A stretch of 64,000 nt of DNA. Origin: Microbacterium oxydans (GTDB lineage: Bacteria > Actinomycetota > Actinomycetes > Actinomycetales > Microbacteriaceae). The stretch covers positions 186,001 to 250,000 of the forward strand of contig NZ_CP092891.1 of the NCBI RefSeq assembly GCF_026559675.1, given 5' to 3'. The position numbers and the translations under genes are program-made. The first letter of the stretch is position 1, and each line of letters opens with the position of its first letter. Of the stretch, positions 1 to 10,285 are shown in pieces. Under the pieces are notes generated by a model, which searched no databases, was not told where the DNA came from, and saw nothing but the letters and a program-made list of their open reading frames with translations.

Positions 1-705
1 CGCCGGTGACATGTCCTTCTCCAGACGCTTCCACAGCCACCGCGCGGCACCCAGGTCTGCGGTGGCGACGGCGGTCGAGAACGCCGCCACGCCGTCGGAG
101 TAGGCGATGGTCGAAGACCCGGGTTCGGCTTTGTACGGCGAGTAGATGTCGACGAACGGAAGCGTCGGATCCGGGCGCAGGTAGAGGACGTCCCCGGGTG
201 CGATCGGCTCAAAGCCGCGCACATGGTTGAAGCTGCCCACGGTGACATAGTCGACGCAGAAGCGCTCGCCGATCGCGATGAGGCTGTCGCCGGCCTGCAC
301 TTCGTACGAGAAGATCTCTCCGTCGGCATCCAGGGTCACGGGTCCGCGCGCCAGCTCCGACTCGCCCATCTCGACGAGCTCGCCCAGGAGCTTGGCATGC
401 ATCGTTTCGCCGTCGTCGCTCCCGATGTTGATGAACGCGTTGGTGGTGCAGTCGCCGGGACCGCCGGCGGGAACGCTGATGCCGTCGCCGAGGGAGACGA
501 GGTTCTCCCGGGCCGGATCCTCGGCGTCCGCGGCGCGACTCGTGGGGGTCGTGGAGGGCTCGGCGGCGGCGAAACGCTCCGATGCCCAGGAGGCGACACC
601 GAACACTGCGGGCGCGGCGCTGACCACAGCGGGGGCGGCAGCAGCGACCAGCCCGGCGACGGCCACGACGACGACGGCGGTGGTGATCTTGGTGGAGCGT
701 TTCAT
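1..705 (-). CDS. Exported LysM-domain protein, C-terminus cut by window edge
   Basis: The frame opens at ATG 705 and stays open to the window edge, giving at least 235 residues, so the gene is partial. The N-terminus (MKRSTKITTA, then an Ala/Val-rich run to about residue 32) is a signal peptide or anchor. A LysM motif follows at about residues 134-178 (YEVQAGDSLIAIGERF, later IAPGDVLYL), the usual form of a peptidoglycan-binding repeat. Two cysteines (C86, C150) could form a disulfide outside the cell. It likely binds cell wall; whether a catalytic domain follows cannot be seen. It lies 50 bp downstream of, and codirectional with, the response regulator gene. No strong Shine-Dalgarno precedes the start. 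Confidence 0.8.
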   Translation of the reverse strand, partial: MKRSTKITTAVVVVAVAGLVAAAAPAVVSAAPAVFGVASWASERFAAAEPSTTPTSRAADAEDPARENLVSLGDGISVPAGGPGDCTTNAFINIGSDDGETMHAKLLGELVEMGESELARGPVTLDADGEIFSYEVQAGDSLIAIGERFCVDYVTVGSFNHVRGFEPIAPGDVLYLRPDPTLPFVDIYSPYKAEPGSSTIAYSDGVAAFSTAVATADLGAARWLWKRLEKDMSPA

Positions 706-755
706 CCCCGTCAGCTTGGCATGCGCCGCACCGGGGCGCTAGGGCACGAGTCCGG

Positions 756-1394
756 TCAAGTGCGCAGGTACGCGAGCACGGCGAGCACACGCCGATGGCC
801 GCTGTCGCTGGAGGCGAGGCCGAGCTTGCCGAAGATGTTGCCGATGTGCTTGCTCACCGCGGTCTCGGTGACGAACAGCCGCCCGGCGATGGTGGCGTTG
901 TCGAGTCCCTCCGCCATGAGGCCCAGCACCTCGCGCTCGCGGGGTGTGAGCGTCTGCACCGGGTCGTCGGCGCGGCGGCGACTCATCAGCTGCGAGATGA
1001 CCTCGGGATCCATCACCGTGCCGCCGGCGGCCACGCGGTGCAGGGCATCGACGAACGACGCGACCTTGCCGACGCGCTCCTTGAGCAGGTAGCCGAGGCC
1101 GTCGGCGCCGGCCGCCAGCAGCTCGCCCGCGTATCGATCCTCGACGTACGCCGACAGCACCAGCACCGGGAACCCGGGGCGGCGGGCGCGGGCTTCGGCC
1201 GCGGCCTTCAACCCCTCGCTCGTGAAGGTGGGCGGCATCCGCACATCGACCACCGCCGCGTCCGCCTGATCGAGGAGGTCGAGGAAGGCGTCGGCGTTGT
1301 CGACGGCCGCGACGACCTCGAATCCCTCGCTGCGCAGCAGCAGCGCCAGACCCTCCCGCAGCAGGGTGTCGTCTTCGGCGATCACGATCCGCAT
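756..1394 (-). CDS. LuxR/NarL-family response regulator
   Basis: 212-residue two-component response regulator. The N-terminal receiver domain carries the acidic pocket (E7, D8, D9), a phosphoacceptor Asp at about residue 50 (AVVDVRMPP) and the conserved Lys at about 105 (YLLKE). The C-terminal GerE/LuxR helix-turn-helix starts near residue 150 (LTPREREVLGLMAEG; recognition region ETAVSKHIGNIF). It should dimerise on phosphorylation and bind DNA. Its start lies inside the histidine kinase gene (13-bp overlap), so both come from one transcript. The divergent ABC exporter starting at 2723 is the obvious candidate target, which is an inference from context. Confidence 0.95.
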   Translation of the reverse strand: MRIVIAEDDTLLREGLALLLRSEGFEVVAAVDNADAFLDLLDQADAAVVDVRMPPTFTSEGLKAAAEARARRPGFPVLVLSAYVEDRYAGELLAAGADGLGYLLKERVGKVASFVDALHRVAAGGTVMDPEVISQLMSRRRADDPVQTLTPREREVLGLMAEGLDNATIAGRLFVTETAVSKHIGNIFGKLGLASSDSGHRRVLAVLAYLRT

Positions 1395-2599
1395 GGCAGC
1401 TCCGCTCTCAGGATGGTGGGTCCGCCGGTGGGACTCGTGAGGTTCAGTGTCCCCTCGAAGGCTTCGATGCGACGACGGATGCCGGCGACCCCGCCACCGG
1501 GACGCTCGACCGCGCCGCCCACGCCGTCATCCTCGACCGTGATGAGCAGGAGTTCGCCCTCGCGCTCGACCCGCACGGCCGCCCGCGTCGCCTCGCTGTA
1601 CTTGCTGACGTTCGTGAGCGCCTCGGCGACGACGAAGTAGCTGGCGGACTCGACGGCCGCCGGCACGCGCCCCACCTGGGTCGTCTCGATCGTGCACGGG
1701 ACGACGCTGCGCCCGGCGAGGGATGCCAGCGCCCCCTCGAGTCCGAGCTCGTCGAGGATCGGCGGATAGATGTCGTGCACGGTGCGGCGGAGTCCCGCGA
1801 GTGCATCGGTCGCGGCATCCTGCGCTCGCCGGAGAGGCTCGAGCACGTCGCCTCCGGTCTCCTGAGCACGCTCCGCGATCCCGAGCATCATGACCACGTT
1901 GACCAGGCGATTCTGCGCGCCGTCGTGCAGGTCGCGCTCGATGCGGCGGAGCTCGGCCGCATGCGCGTCGAGCGCGGCGGCGCGACTGAGGGTCAGGGCG
2001 TCGACGCGGGCGGCGAGGCGGGACTTCTCCGGTGTCGCGAGCAGGTTCGCCGAGACGAACGACACCAGGCGTGCGACGGCGGGGATCAGGAAGACCGAGA
2101 GGGCGGCGTAGACCGCCGCGAGCAGCGGCATCGTGGCCGCGAGTTCCCAGGACGTGACGGGGTAGACCGAACCGACGGGGTCATCGGCGGGGGCGAACTG
2201 CCAGTAGTAGGTGATGGCGAGGGTGTTGACCGCCGCGACGGGCAGCGAGATCGTCAGCAGTGAGACGAACAGCACGGGGAGTCCCTGCACCGCGAGCCAC
2301 AGGACGTCGCGGCCGGTGGTGCGCGAGAACGCGAAGCGCAGACGGTCCTCGATGGTCGACGAGGGCGGAAGCGCACGGCCGATCGGCGCCAGCTCCTCGC
2401 CGCGGTAGGCGCCGACCCGGCGGCGGCTGAGATCCGTCCACCGGTGCAGGCTCTGCACGGCCTCGGGCATCAGCAGCACACCGCCGGTGATGATCATGAA
2501 CGGGAGCAGGACGATTCCCAGGCAGAGGAACACCACGGACGCGATCGACACCACCGCCTCGACGGCCAGGTATCCCCACGCGCGCAGCCAGCGCCGCAT
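1382..2599 (-). CDS. Two-component sensor histidine kinase (HisKA_3 type)
   Basis: 405 residues from ATG 2599. The frame stays open far upstream, but protein-like sequence begins only here; GTG 2614 and 2620 are alternatives. The first ~185 residues hold about four or five membrane segments (around 12-32, 33-50, 100-130, 155-185). A HisKA_3 dimerisation domain follows with the phosphoacceptor H225 in ERDLHDGAQ, then a HATPase_c domain with the N box (EALTNVSKYS, about 326-335) and G box (VEDDGVGG, about 355-362). This architecture is typical of DesK/LiaS-like kinases that sense envelope or membrane stress and pair with LuxR-type regulators. It is divergent from the exporter starting at 2723. 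Confidence 0.93.
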   Translation of the reverse strand: MRRWLRAWGYLAVEAVVSIASVVFLCLGIVLLPFMIITGGVLLMPEAVQSLHRWTDLSRRRVGAYRGEELAPIGRALPPSSTIEDRLRFAFSRTTGRDVLWLAVQGLPVLFVSLLTISLPVAAVNTLAITYYWQFAPADDPVGSVYPVTSWELAATMPLLAAVYAALSVFLIPAVARLVSFVSANLLATPEKSRLAARVDALTLSRAAALDAHAAELRRIERDLHDGAQNRLVNVVMMLGIAERAQETGGDVLEPLRRAQDAATDALAGLRRTVHDIYPPILDELGLEGALASLAGRSVVPCTIETTQVGRVPAAVESASYFVVAEALTNVSKYSEATRAAVRVEREGELLLITVEDDGVGGAVERPGGGVAGIRRRIEAFEGTLNLTSPTGGPTILRAELPCGS

Positions 2600-2722
2600 C
2601 CGTCCGTCCTTCACTCCCACAGTCTGCCCGAGCGGCCCGGGCAGCGCGGTATAGCCAGCACCACCATCGATGCGGCAGAGAGCGGGATGGGATGCCGCGC
2701 CGGCCGTCCCTAGCGTCGAAGC

Positions 2723-3489
<767 letters not shown>

Positions 3490-3490
<1 letters not shown>

Positions 3491-6009
3491 TGGCCAAGCA
3501 GTTGGGTACCGGCCGGCTCGTCCGTGCGGATCTGCGCCACCACCGGGGAAGCTTCGTCGGCGTCGCGGTCGCAGTGTTCGTCGCGAGCGCGCTGGTGACC
3601 GGCCTCGGCGTCCTCGTCGAATCCGGCATGCGCGGCGGCCTGGCCCCCGAGCGCTATGCGGCGGTCGACGTCGTGGTCGGCGCGCCGCAGCAGGTGGATG
3701 TGCCGGAAGATCTGCCGGTGCCGCTCCGGGAGCGCGTGCCTCTGCCGGACGAGGCGCCGCGTGACGTCGCCGCCGTCCCGGGCGTCGACCGCGTCGTGAT
3801 CGACGTGACGGTCCCACTCGGCGTGCACGGGGCGGATGCCGGAGCCGGGGAGTCCGCCCCGGTCGAGGCCCACCCGTGGGCGGCCACCGCGCTGACGGGC
3901 TTCGAGCTGCGTGAAGGCCGAGAGCCCGCGGCGGCGGACGAGGTCGTCGTCGGCGCGGGAAACGGTCATGCCGTGGGGGACACGGTCGTGCTCGCGCACG
4001 GCGGCATCCCGTCGGAGTACCGGGTGGTCGGCGAGGTCGCGGCGCCCGTCGCGCCCACCAGAGCGACGCCGGTGTTCCTGACCGAGCAGCGGATCCACGA
4101 GCTCGATCCGCACGACGGCGCCGCGCAGGCGCTCGGCGTGTTCACCGCGGATCCGGAGCGGACGGCGACCGCGATCGAGGAGGCTTTCCCCGGGCTGATC
4201 GCCCGCACGGGCGACGGCCGCGGCGACATCGAGTTCCTCGACTCCGGGGCAGCGCGGTCCACACTCGTCGCCATCGGCAGCGCCTTCGTCGGCACGTGCA
4301 TCCTCGTCGCGATGTTCATCGTGGCGGGCACGCTGTCGTTGTCGGTGCAGTCGCGGCGTCGCGACTACGCACTGCTGCGGGCCGTCGGAGCGAGTCCTGC
4401 TCAGGTGCATTCGCTCGTCGCCCGCGAGGTGCTGACGGTCGCAGCGGCCGCCGTGCTGCTCGGTATCGTCCCCGGCTACCTCCTCTCAGGCATGCTGCAG
4501 TCCGCGTTCGTGGCCGGCGGTGTGATCCCGGGCGACTTCGCTCTGGCGGTGGGCCCGCTTCCCGCGGTGGGCGCGGTGCTGCTCGTGCTCGCGTCGGCCT
4601 GGGGTGCGGCCCGTATCGCCGCCGCTCGGGTCGCGAAGCTCGATCCGGTCGAGGCGCTGCGCGAGTCGGCGACGGGTGCACCCGCGATCGGTCTGCCGCG
4701 CATCATCACCGGGCTCATCCTGGCGGGCGCGGGTGTCTCTGTCTCGACCGTGCCTCTCGTCGTTCGCGGCCAGCTGGCTGCGGGCGCAGCTGCGGGTGCG
4801 GCCATGCTGCTGATCATCGCGCTCGCCGTGCTCGGCCCGTGGCTGGTGGCGTTGAGCGTGGGCGCGGTCGGCGCGGTACTGCGTCGACTGTCCTCCGCGG
4901 GGTTCCTCGCCTCGGCCAACGCCGTGGCGAACAGCCGACGCCTGGCGTCGGCGATCCTTCCCATCGCCCTCGGCATCGGGCTCGGGCTCGTGCAGATCGG
5001 GGCACCGTCGATCATCGCCGCGGAGGCGGCGACTCAGGCGAGCGCCGGAGTCATCGCCGACCTTCGCGTGACGGCGCCGACCGGGCTCGCATCCGAGGCC
5101 ATCGACGTGATCCGCTCGACCCCGGGGGTGACGGAGGCGTCCGGCGTCGCGATGAGCACCGCGGTGCTCGACTCCCGCGACCTCGAGGGGAAGCTGGAGA
5201 GGGCGGAGCACGTGCTGCAGGGTATCGATCCGGACGAGGTGGGGAACAGTCTCGACCTGCGGGTACGAGAGGGCTCACTCACGGAGCTCGACGGTGTGAC
5301 GACGGTGGCCGTGAGCACGGATGCCACCCAGTCGCTGGGCGTGGACCTCGGCGACACGGTCACCGGCCACCTCGGTGACGGCTCTCCGCTGCAGGCGACG
5401 GTGGTCGCGGTTTACGAGCGCGGGCTCGGCTTCGGCGATCTCACCATGGCCGCCGATGCGGTCCGGGCGCACACCACGGCGGGCCTCGACGCGTTCGCGC
5501 TCGTGGCGGTCGCTGACGGTGCCGCGGACGATGTGCGCGCCGCTCTGGGCGAGCTCGGCCTCGTCGTCACCGACGGGCCGGGCCAGAAGGCCGCAGGGGC
5601 CGGAGCGCAGTCGCAGCAGGGGTGGGTGAATCTCATCGCCCTGCTCGTGATCCTCGGCTACATCGCGATCGCCGTCGTCAACACCCTCGTGATGGCGACG
5701 GGCGAGCGGTCTCGTGAGCTGGCGCTGCTGCAGCTGATCGGCTCCTCCCGCGGTCAGGTGCGCGCGATGATGCGGATCGAGGCCGTGCTCGTTGCGGTCG
5801 TCGCGATGGTGTTCGGCGTCGTGGTCGCGATCCCTCCGCTCATCGGAGTGAGCATGGGCATCTCGGGGCAGCCGGTGCCTGCCCTCCCCGTGGTCGGGTC
5901 GCTCGCCATCATCCTGTCCATGGGGGCACTGGCGCTCGTGGCCCTGTGGATCGGGACGACGGCGACGATGCGCACCCGTCCGATCGACGAGATCGGCTCG
6001 CGCCAGTAG
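3490..6009 (+). CDS. FtsX-like ABC transporter permease (two FtsX domains)
   Basis: 839-residue membrane partner of the upstream ATPase. ATG 3490 is chosen because it forms an ATGA overlap with the ATPase stop; GTG 3484 and 3487 are possible. There is an N-terminal membrane segment (about 15-38) and a large extracytoplasmic region (about 40-250). A first FtsX block follows (about 255-390, with RRRDYALLRAVGASPAQVHSLV), then two central membrane helices and a second extracellular domain. A second FtsX block ends the protein (about 705-835, with RSRELALLQLIGSSRGQVRAM). This duplicated 4+4 layout is standard for the DUF214/FtsX exporters of Gram-positives. Substrate cannot be read from the sequence. 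Confidence 0.93.
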
Positions 6010-6123
6010 CGCTCCGGGCCGCCGTCGGCTACGTCTTTCGGACGTCGAGCACTCTTGTCGCGGCAGCCGTCGAGACGCTTCCCCCGTGAGTTGGGTTGTG
6101 CGCGCTTGACGTCTCGATCGCGA

Positions 6124-6570
6124 TCACGGTCTCATCGCCTTCGGCTCCCGACGCGTCGGTGGCCGCAGATGCATCGTGGCGAATGCCAGCACGAAGAGTG
6201 AAGGAACGAAGAGACGATCGTCCGGCGCGTAGCCATTCGTGGAGGGCCACTCGGGCTCGGCGTCGTGAACGGGCCCGGCATCGCCCACGAAGTACGACAG
6301 GACCATGCCGATCGCAGCCAGGCCGAGAAGAGCGAGGAACCACGCCCCATGGTGGAACCACCACCGACGCGCCGACCGCACGATGCGCAGAGGAAGGCCG
6401 ATCACGAACGCGGCAACCGTGACCAGGGCCGATCCGATGGCGAAACCGATGACCTGCAGCCCTTCCGTGTACCCGGATGCGGTGGTCGCCCAGAACGCGA
6501 TCGCGATGTACGTGATCAGACCGGTGAGAAAGATCTGCGCCGCCACCAGGCCCCAGTCCCGGGCAGACAT
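6124..6570 (-). CDS. Small multi-pass membrane protein, unknown function
   Basis: 148 residues from ATG 6570, chosen because AGGAAGAG sits 6 nt upstream; a longer GTG start at 6633 has no such site. Three hydrophobic stretches are visible (about 8-28, 37-61 and 73-95), the middle two separated by a basic loop (RIVRSARRW). The hydrophilic segment after them has EPEWPSTNGYAPDDR, and a last hydrophobic patch (about 120-135) precedes a basic tail. I do not recognise a family. It lies downstream of thrE on the same strand but 172 bp away, and is convergent with the exporter permease ending at 6009. Confidence 0.7.
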   Translation of the reverse strand: MSARDWGLVAAQIFLTGLITYIAIAFWATTASGYTEGLQVIGFAIGSALVTVAAFVIGLPLRIVRSARRWWFHHGAWFLALLGLAAIGMVLSYFVGDAGPVHDAEPEWPSTNGYAPDDRLFVPSLFVLAFATMHLRPPTRREPKAMRP

Positions 6571-6742
6571 CGACGTCTCTTCCTGAACTGGCGCTCCGGG
6601 CTCCACGGACTCGAGCTGATTCTGGGCGGGCACAGTCGAATCGTAGAGGACAGGATGTCCGAGCAGAAGAACGATGCCCGCGCTCCGCAGGGGTGAAGAG
6701 CAGGGATGAAACCATCCGATGCCGCTCGTCGTTCCGCGGCGT

Positions 6743-8089
6743 CTACCTCCGGCGATCGTCCCGGTCCATGCCCCGTCGCCGCCACGGTCCGGTGATCCGC
6801 GCCCAGAGGCTCGGCGGCGCATCCTCGGCGTCGGACGGGGCGGGCAGCGCGACAGCGAACTGCACGAACTCCTCGGCGCCGTGATGCACCACCCGGTAGA
6901 GCGCGGTGCCGATCAGCACCCCGAGCGCGATCGACATGACGGAGATGAGGGCGGTGGCGAAGTCGGCGAGGCCGTTGTCGGTGGCGACGGCCTCGGTGAG
7001 CCCGACCAGTCCGGCGGCACCGGGCACCAGCAGCCAGAACGCCGGGAGGAACGTCAGCTGCGACGGAGCGCCGTGCCGGAGACCGGCGATCCAGAACACG
7101 ACCGGAGTGACGGCGACGGCGCCGATGAACCCGCCGACGGTCGGGTCGATGAACTCGGTGCCCGCCCACTGGCCGACGTACGCGACGACCAGTGCGAGCA
7201 GCACCCAGCCGAAGGTCGAGGGCGGCGCGGAGAAATGCAGGTAGTTGCCGAGGGCGAAGATCAGGATGCCGATGGCGGGAACCCACCACGGCAGGAACGA
7301 CGACGCGTCGAGCGGTTCGTAGGAATGCGACTCCACCCCCACGACTGCACCCGCGGCCAGGATGCCGAAGGCGAGCAGGGCGAGCTGCACGAAGCCGTAG
7401 ACGAGTCGCGAGGCGCCGGAGATCATCTGCCCCGCGGCGAGCTCGACGGTCGCGGTCGTCAGCACACCGCCGGGGAGGAACGTCACCAGCGGCGCGATGA
7501 GCAGACGGATCGGGTCGCCGATCTCGATCACCTCGGCCAGGAGGAAGACCGCCGCCGCGCACACGAACGCCGCGGCGATGGGCAGGATCAGCTGCAGGGT
7601 CGGCGAGCGCACGAGCTTCAGCAGGCCGATCCCGAAGCCGAGGATGAACGCGACGATCACTCCCTGCCAGGTCGGGGCGAGCAGCAGCGCGAGACCGGTG
7701 GTGAGGATGGCGTGCCCGAGCGTGCGGGTGAACCAGCCGAGCCGCGGCTTCATCGCGCCGATCTCGTTCAGTCGTCGGATGCCGTCGATCGGCGGGACGG
7801 CCCCGGCACGCGCCCGGCCGATCAGCTCGTACAGTGCGGCGATCTGGTCGAAGCGGAACGACGCGTTCGTCGCGGAGCGGATCGCGACCCGGGACTCGTC
7901 CGACTCCCCCGTCTCCACGATGATGATCGTCGGCAGCACCACGAAGTCGGTGTCGTCGCCGCCGTTCGCCCGCGCGACGTCGGTGATGGTGTCGCGGATG
8001 CGGTCGACCGACTCGGCGGACGCGTTCATCCCCTGCGCCAGCCCGAGCAGGAACTGGCGCAGGGCGGAGCGGTCGACGACCTCGGTCAT
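6743..8089 (-). CDS. ThrE-type threonine/serine exporter family protein
   Basis: 448 residues. The cytoplasmic N-terminal domain (about 1-125) and roughly ten membrane segments after it match the fused ThrE architecture (DUF1212 followed by a DUF3815-like half). Family motifs are seen at FLPGGVLTTATVELAAG and PAFWLLVPGAAGLVGL. ThrE of Corynebacterium exports threonine and serine using the proton gradient; the substrate here is inferred from family. It is the last gene of a three-gene operon (PepE, Dcu-like carrier, this gene), starting one base after the carrier's stop. The C-terminus is basic (RRRGMDRDDRRR). Confidence 0.88.
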   Translation of the reverse strand: MTEVVDRSALRQFLLGLAQGMNASAESVDRIRDTITDVARANGGDDTDFVVLPTIIIVETGESDESRVAIRSATNASFRFDQIAALYELIGRARAGAVPPIDGIRRLNEIGAMKPRLGWFTRTLGHAILTTGLALLLAPTWQGVIVAFILGFGIGLLKLVRSPTLQLILPIAAAFVCAAAVFLLAEVIEIGDPIRLLIAPLVTFLPGGVLTTATVELAAGQMISGASRLVYGFVQLALLAFGILAAGAVVGVESHSYEPLDASSFLPWWVPAIGILIFALGNYLHFSAPPSTFGWVLLALVVAYVGQWAGTEFIDPTVGGFIGAVAVTPVVFWIAGLRHGAPSQLTFLPAFWLLVPGAAGLVGLTEAVATDNGLADFATALISVMSIALGVLIGTALYRVVHHGAEEFVQFAVALPAPSDAEDAPPSLWARITGPWRRRGMDRDDRRR

Positions 8090-8090
8090 G

Positions 8091-9446
8091 TCACGCGAAC
8101 AGGAACGACAGCGTCACCCCGACGATGATGGCGACGCCGATGTAGACGAGGTTCGGCAGCTGGAACGAGTGGTCGAAGACGAACTTGCCCATCTTCGTCG
8201 TCCCGGTCTGGTCGAACGCCACCGTGGCGACCTGGCTGCCGTTGGCCGGCAGCGTGTAGATGCCCATGGTCGCGGGCCAGAGGCCGACGAGGAGCGATGC
8301 CGGCAGTCCGATCGTGATGCCGATCGGCACGATGGCGTTCGTGGCACTCGACTGGCTCGTCGTGAGCATCGCGACCGCGAACAGCGCGAGCGCGAAGAGC
8401 AGCGCGCCGAGGAACGCCGACGATCCGGAGACCACCGAGCCGAGCCCGTCGACGATGAGCTTCTGGTTCGCCGCGACGAAGGTGTTGGCGAGCCACGCGA
8501 TACCGAAGAGGGCGATGGCTCCGACGATGCCGGCGGGGAAGGTGGGCTGCTTGGGGACGTCAGCCGCCTTCACCTTGCAGAAGACGAAGATCAGGGCGGC
8601 GATGATGCCCATCGTCACCTCGATGATGACCGTGACGCTGAGCCGCACCGGGTCGCCCGCATCGTCGGTGCCGATCACCGGACGCAGGTTCTCGAACAGG
8701 CCGAAGAACACGATCACCGCGACGCCGGCGAGGAACAGTGCGGCGGACAGCACGGCGGTCGGCGCGAGCTTGTTCTCGTGGGCATCGACCGTCGGCGGCT
8801 TGATCTGGTGGTCGGCCAGGCGGCGCTGGAACTCCGGGTCTTCCTCGAGATCCTTGCCGTGGCGCATCATGACGAGCGCGGCGACGAAGAGACCGGCGAT
8901 GGAGGCCGGCCACATGATGAGCAGCAGCCCGCCGAGGTCGACGCCCTGCGGAGCGAGCAGCACCACCATCGAGGCGGTGGCGGCGGAGACGGGCGAGCAC
9001 AGGATGCCGACCTGCGAGGCGACGGCCGAGACCGAGAGCGCCCGCTCGGGACGGATCTTCTGCTGGTACGAGACGTCGTAGATCACGGGCAGCAGCGGGT
9101 AGAAGATGTTGCCCGTGCCGGCGCCGACCGTGAAGAGGAACGACATGGCCGGAGCGAGGAACACCACGGATTTCGGCTTGCGGCGGATGACCTTCGCGGC
9201 GACCGACACCATCCAGTCGATGCCGCCCGCCGCCTGCATGGTCGACGCCGCGGTGATCACGGTGATGACGATGAAGACCGCGTCGACCGGAGCGTTGCCC
9301 GGTGCCTCGCCGAAGAAGAAGATGAGGATGGCGACGCCGACCAGTCCCCAGACGCCCAGGCCGATCCCGCTCGTGCGGGTGCCCATGTAGATGGCGCCGA
9401 TGACGATGATCAGCTGCGCGATGAGGATCCACACGTTGTCGTTCAT
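8091..9446 (-). CDS. Anaerobic C4-dicarboxylate transporter, DcuA/DcuB family
   Basis: 451-residue membrane carrier with about 11-12 hydrophobic segments. Its start (MNDNVWILIAQLIIVIGAIY) and the motifs GTGNIFYPLLPVIYDVSYQ, LCSPVSAATASMV and TSQSSATNAIVPIGI are characteristic of DcuA/DcuB. These carriers exchange aspartate, fumarate, malate or succinate. ATG 9446 is chosen because it overlaps the pepE stop as ATGA and an open upstream frame does not look like protein. Sitting directly after a dipeptidase that can release aspartate, it may import or exchange that aspartate (inference). A short loop (about 185-220) is hydrophilic and presumably cytoplasmic. Confidence 0.92.
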   Translation of the reverse strand: MNDNVWILIAQLIIVIGAIYMGTRTSGIGLGVWGLVGVAILIFFFGEAPGNAPVDAVFIVITVITAASTMQAAGGIDWMVSVAAKVIRRKPKSVVFLAPAMSFLFTVGAGTGNIFYPLLPVIYDVSYQQKIRPERALSVSAVASQVGILCSPVSAATASMVVLLAPQGVDLGGLLLIMWPASIAGLFVAALVMMRHGKDLEEDPEFQRRLADHQIKPPTVDAHENKLAPTAVLSAALFLAGVAVIVFFGLFENLRPVIGTDDAGDPVRLSVTVIIEVTMGIIAALIFVFCKVKAADVPKQPTFPAGIVGAIALFGIAWLANTFVAANQKLIVDGLGSVVSGSSAFLGALLFALALFAVAMLTTSQSSATNAIVPIGITIGLPASLLVGLWPATMGIYTLPANGSQVATVAFDQTGTTKMGKFVFDHSFQLPNLVYIGVAIIVGVTLSFLFA

Positions 9447-10183
9447 GACGACGGTCCCTTCACGATCGGGGCGTTCCCGGTGAGCACGGTCGTGGGCAGC
9501 TCGGTCTCGACGATCTTCCCGTCGATGGCCTCGACCCGTAGCGCGAGCGCGTTCTCGACCGGGCTGATCGCGGTGACGAACTCGGAGTTCTCGAAGTGCA
9601 GCGACTGCAGGTTGCCGACTGCGTAGCCCGTGGAGAGCTCGCCGCTCAGCAGGGACGCGTGGAAGAGCGGGCGGCGCTGGTCCTCGGCGTCGTAGTGCGG
9701 GCAGAAGCTGCCGTGCAGGAACCCGAGTCCCTCCGGCAGGACCTGGAGGGTGGGGCCGTAGCTGTCGGTGGTGCCGCCCTCGAACCAGCAGATGCCGCCG
9801 GCGCTGCCGCCCGTGAAGACGACGTTCGAGTCGGGGTCCTCCCACATCTCGCGCATGATCTCGTCGAGGCCCTGGCGCTTCCAGACGTCGAGCATGTTCG
9901 CCGTATTGCCGCCGCCGACGTGGATCACGTCGAAGCCCTTCACGTAGCCCGCGAGATCGTCCACCGCCCGATGGAAGAGCGGCAGGTGGTGCGGCGCGCA
10001 GCGGTCGGAATCGTAGGTGGAGTAGAAGCTCACGATGTACGCGGCGTCATCGCCGGTCGCCGTGCCGACGAAGAGCACCCGGGGGCGCTCCTTGCCGGTG
10101 AGTTCGAGGATGTAATCGTGCGTCGGATCGTTCCGCCGCTCCATCATGGCCTTGCCGGCCCCGGTTGCCACCACGTGAGACAT
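9443..10183 (-). CDS. Peptidase E-like dipeptidase (S51 family)
   Basis: 246 residues, a class I glutamine-amidotransferase-fold serine peptidase. The nucleophile Ser lies in GGSAGGICWF (about residues 125-134), a Gly-rich strand precedes it (VIHVGGGNTANML), and a conserved HGSFCPHYD segment follows. Peptidase E cleaves N-terminal Asp-X dipeptides; this longer form resembles the Gram-positive YgaJ group, so Asp specificity is probable but not certain. It is the first gene of the operon with the Dcu-like and ThrE-like transporters. No signal peptide, so it acts in the cytoplasm. Confidence 0.88.
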   Translation of the reverse strand: MSHVVATGAGKAMMERRNDPTHDYILELTGKERPRVLFVGTATGDDAAYIVSFYSTYDSDRCAPHHLPLFHRAVDDLAGYVKGFDVIHVGGGNTANMLDVWKRQGLDEIMREMWEDPDSNVVFTGGSAGGICWFEGGTTDSYGPTLQVLPEGLGFLHGSFCPHYDAEDQRRPLFHASLLSGELSTGYAVGNLQSLHFENSEFVTAISPVENALALRVEAIDGKIVETELPTTVLTGNAPIVKGPSS

Positions 10184-10285
10184 GCCCCCACCTCTCGACG
10201 ACTGCGAATGCGCTCAACCTACTGGTGCGCCGCGGGCGGCGTCCAGAGCGAGTTCGCCCCGCGCGGGTGAGGGCTGCGGCGGCTG

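Noticed and set aside
6010..6123. Possible terminator between the FtsX-type permease and small membrane protein genes
   Set aside because: Only a 5-bp ACGTC/GACGT hairpin is visible, too weak to call.
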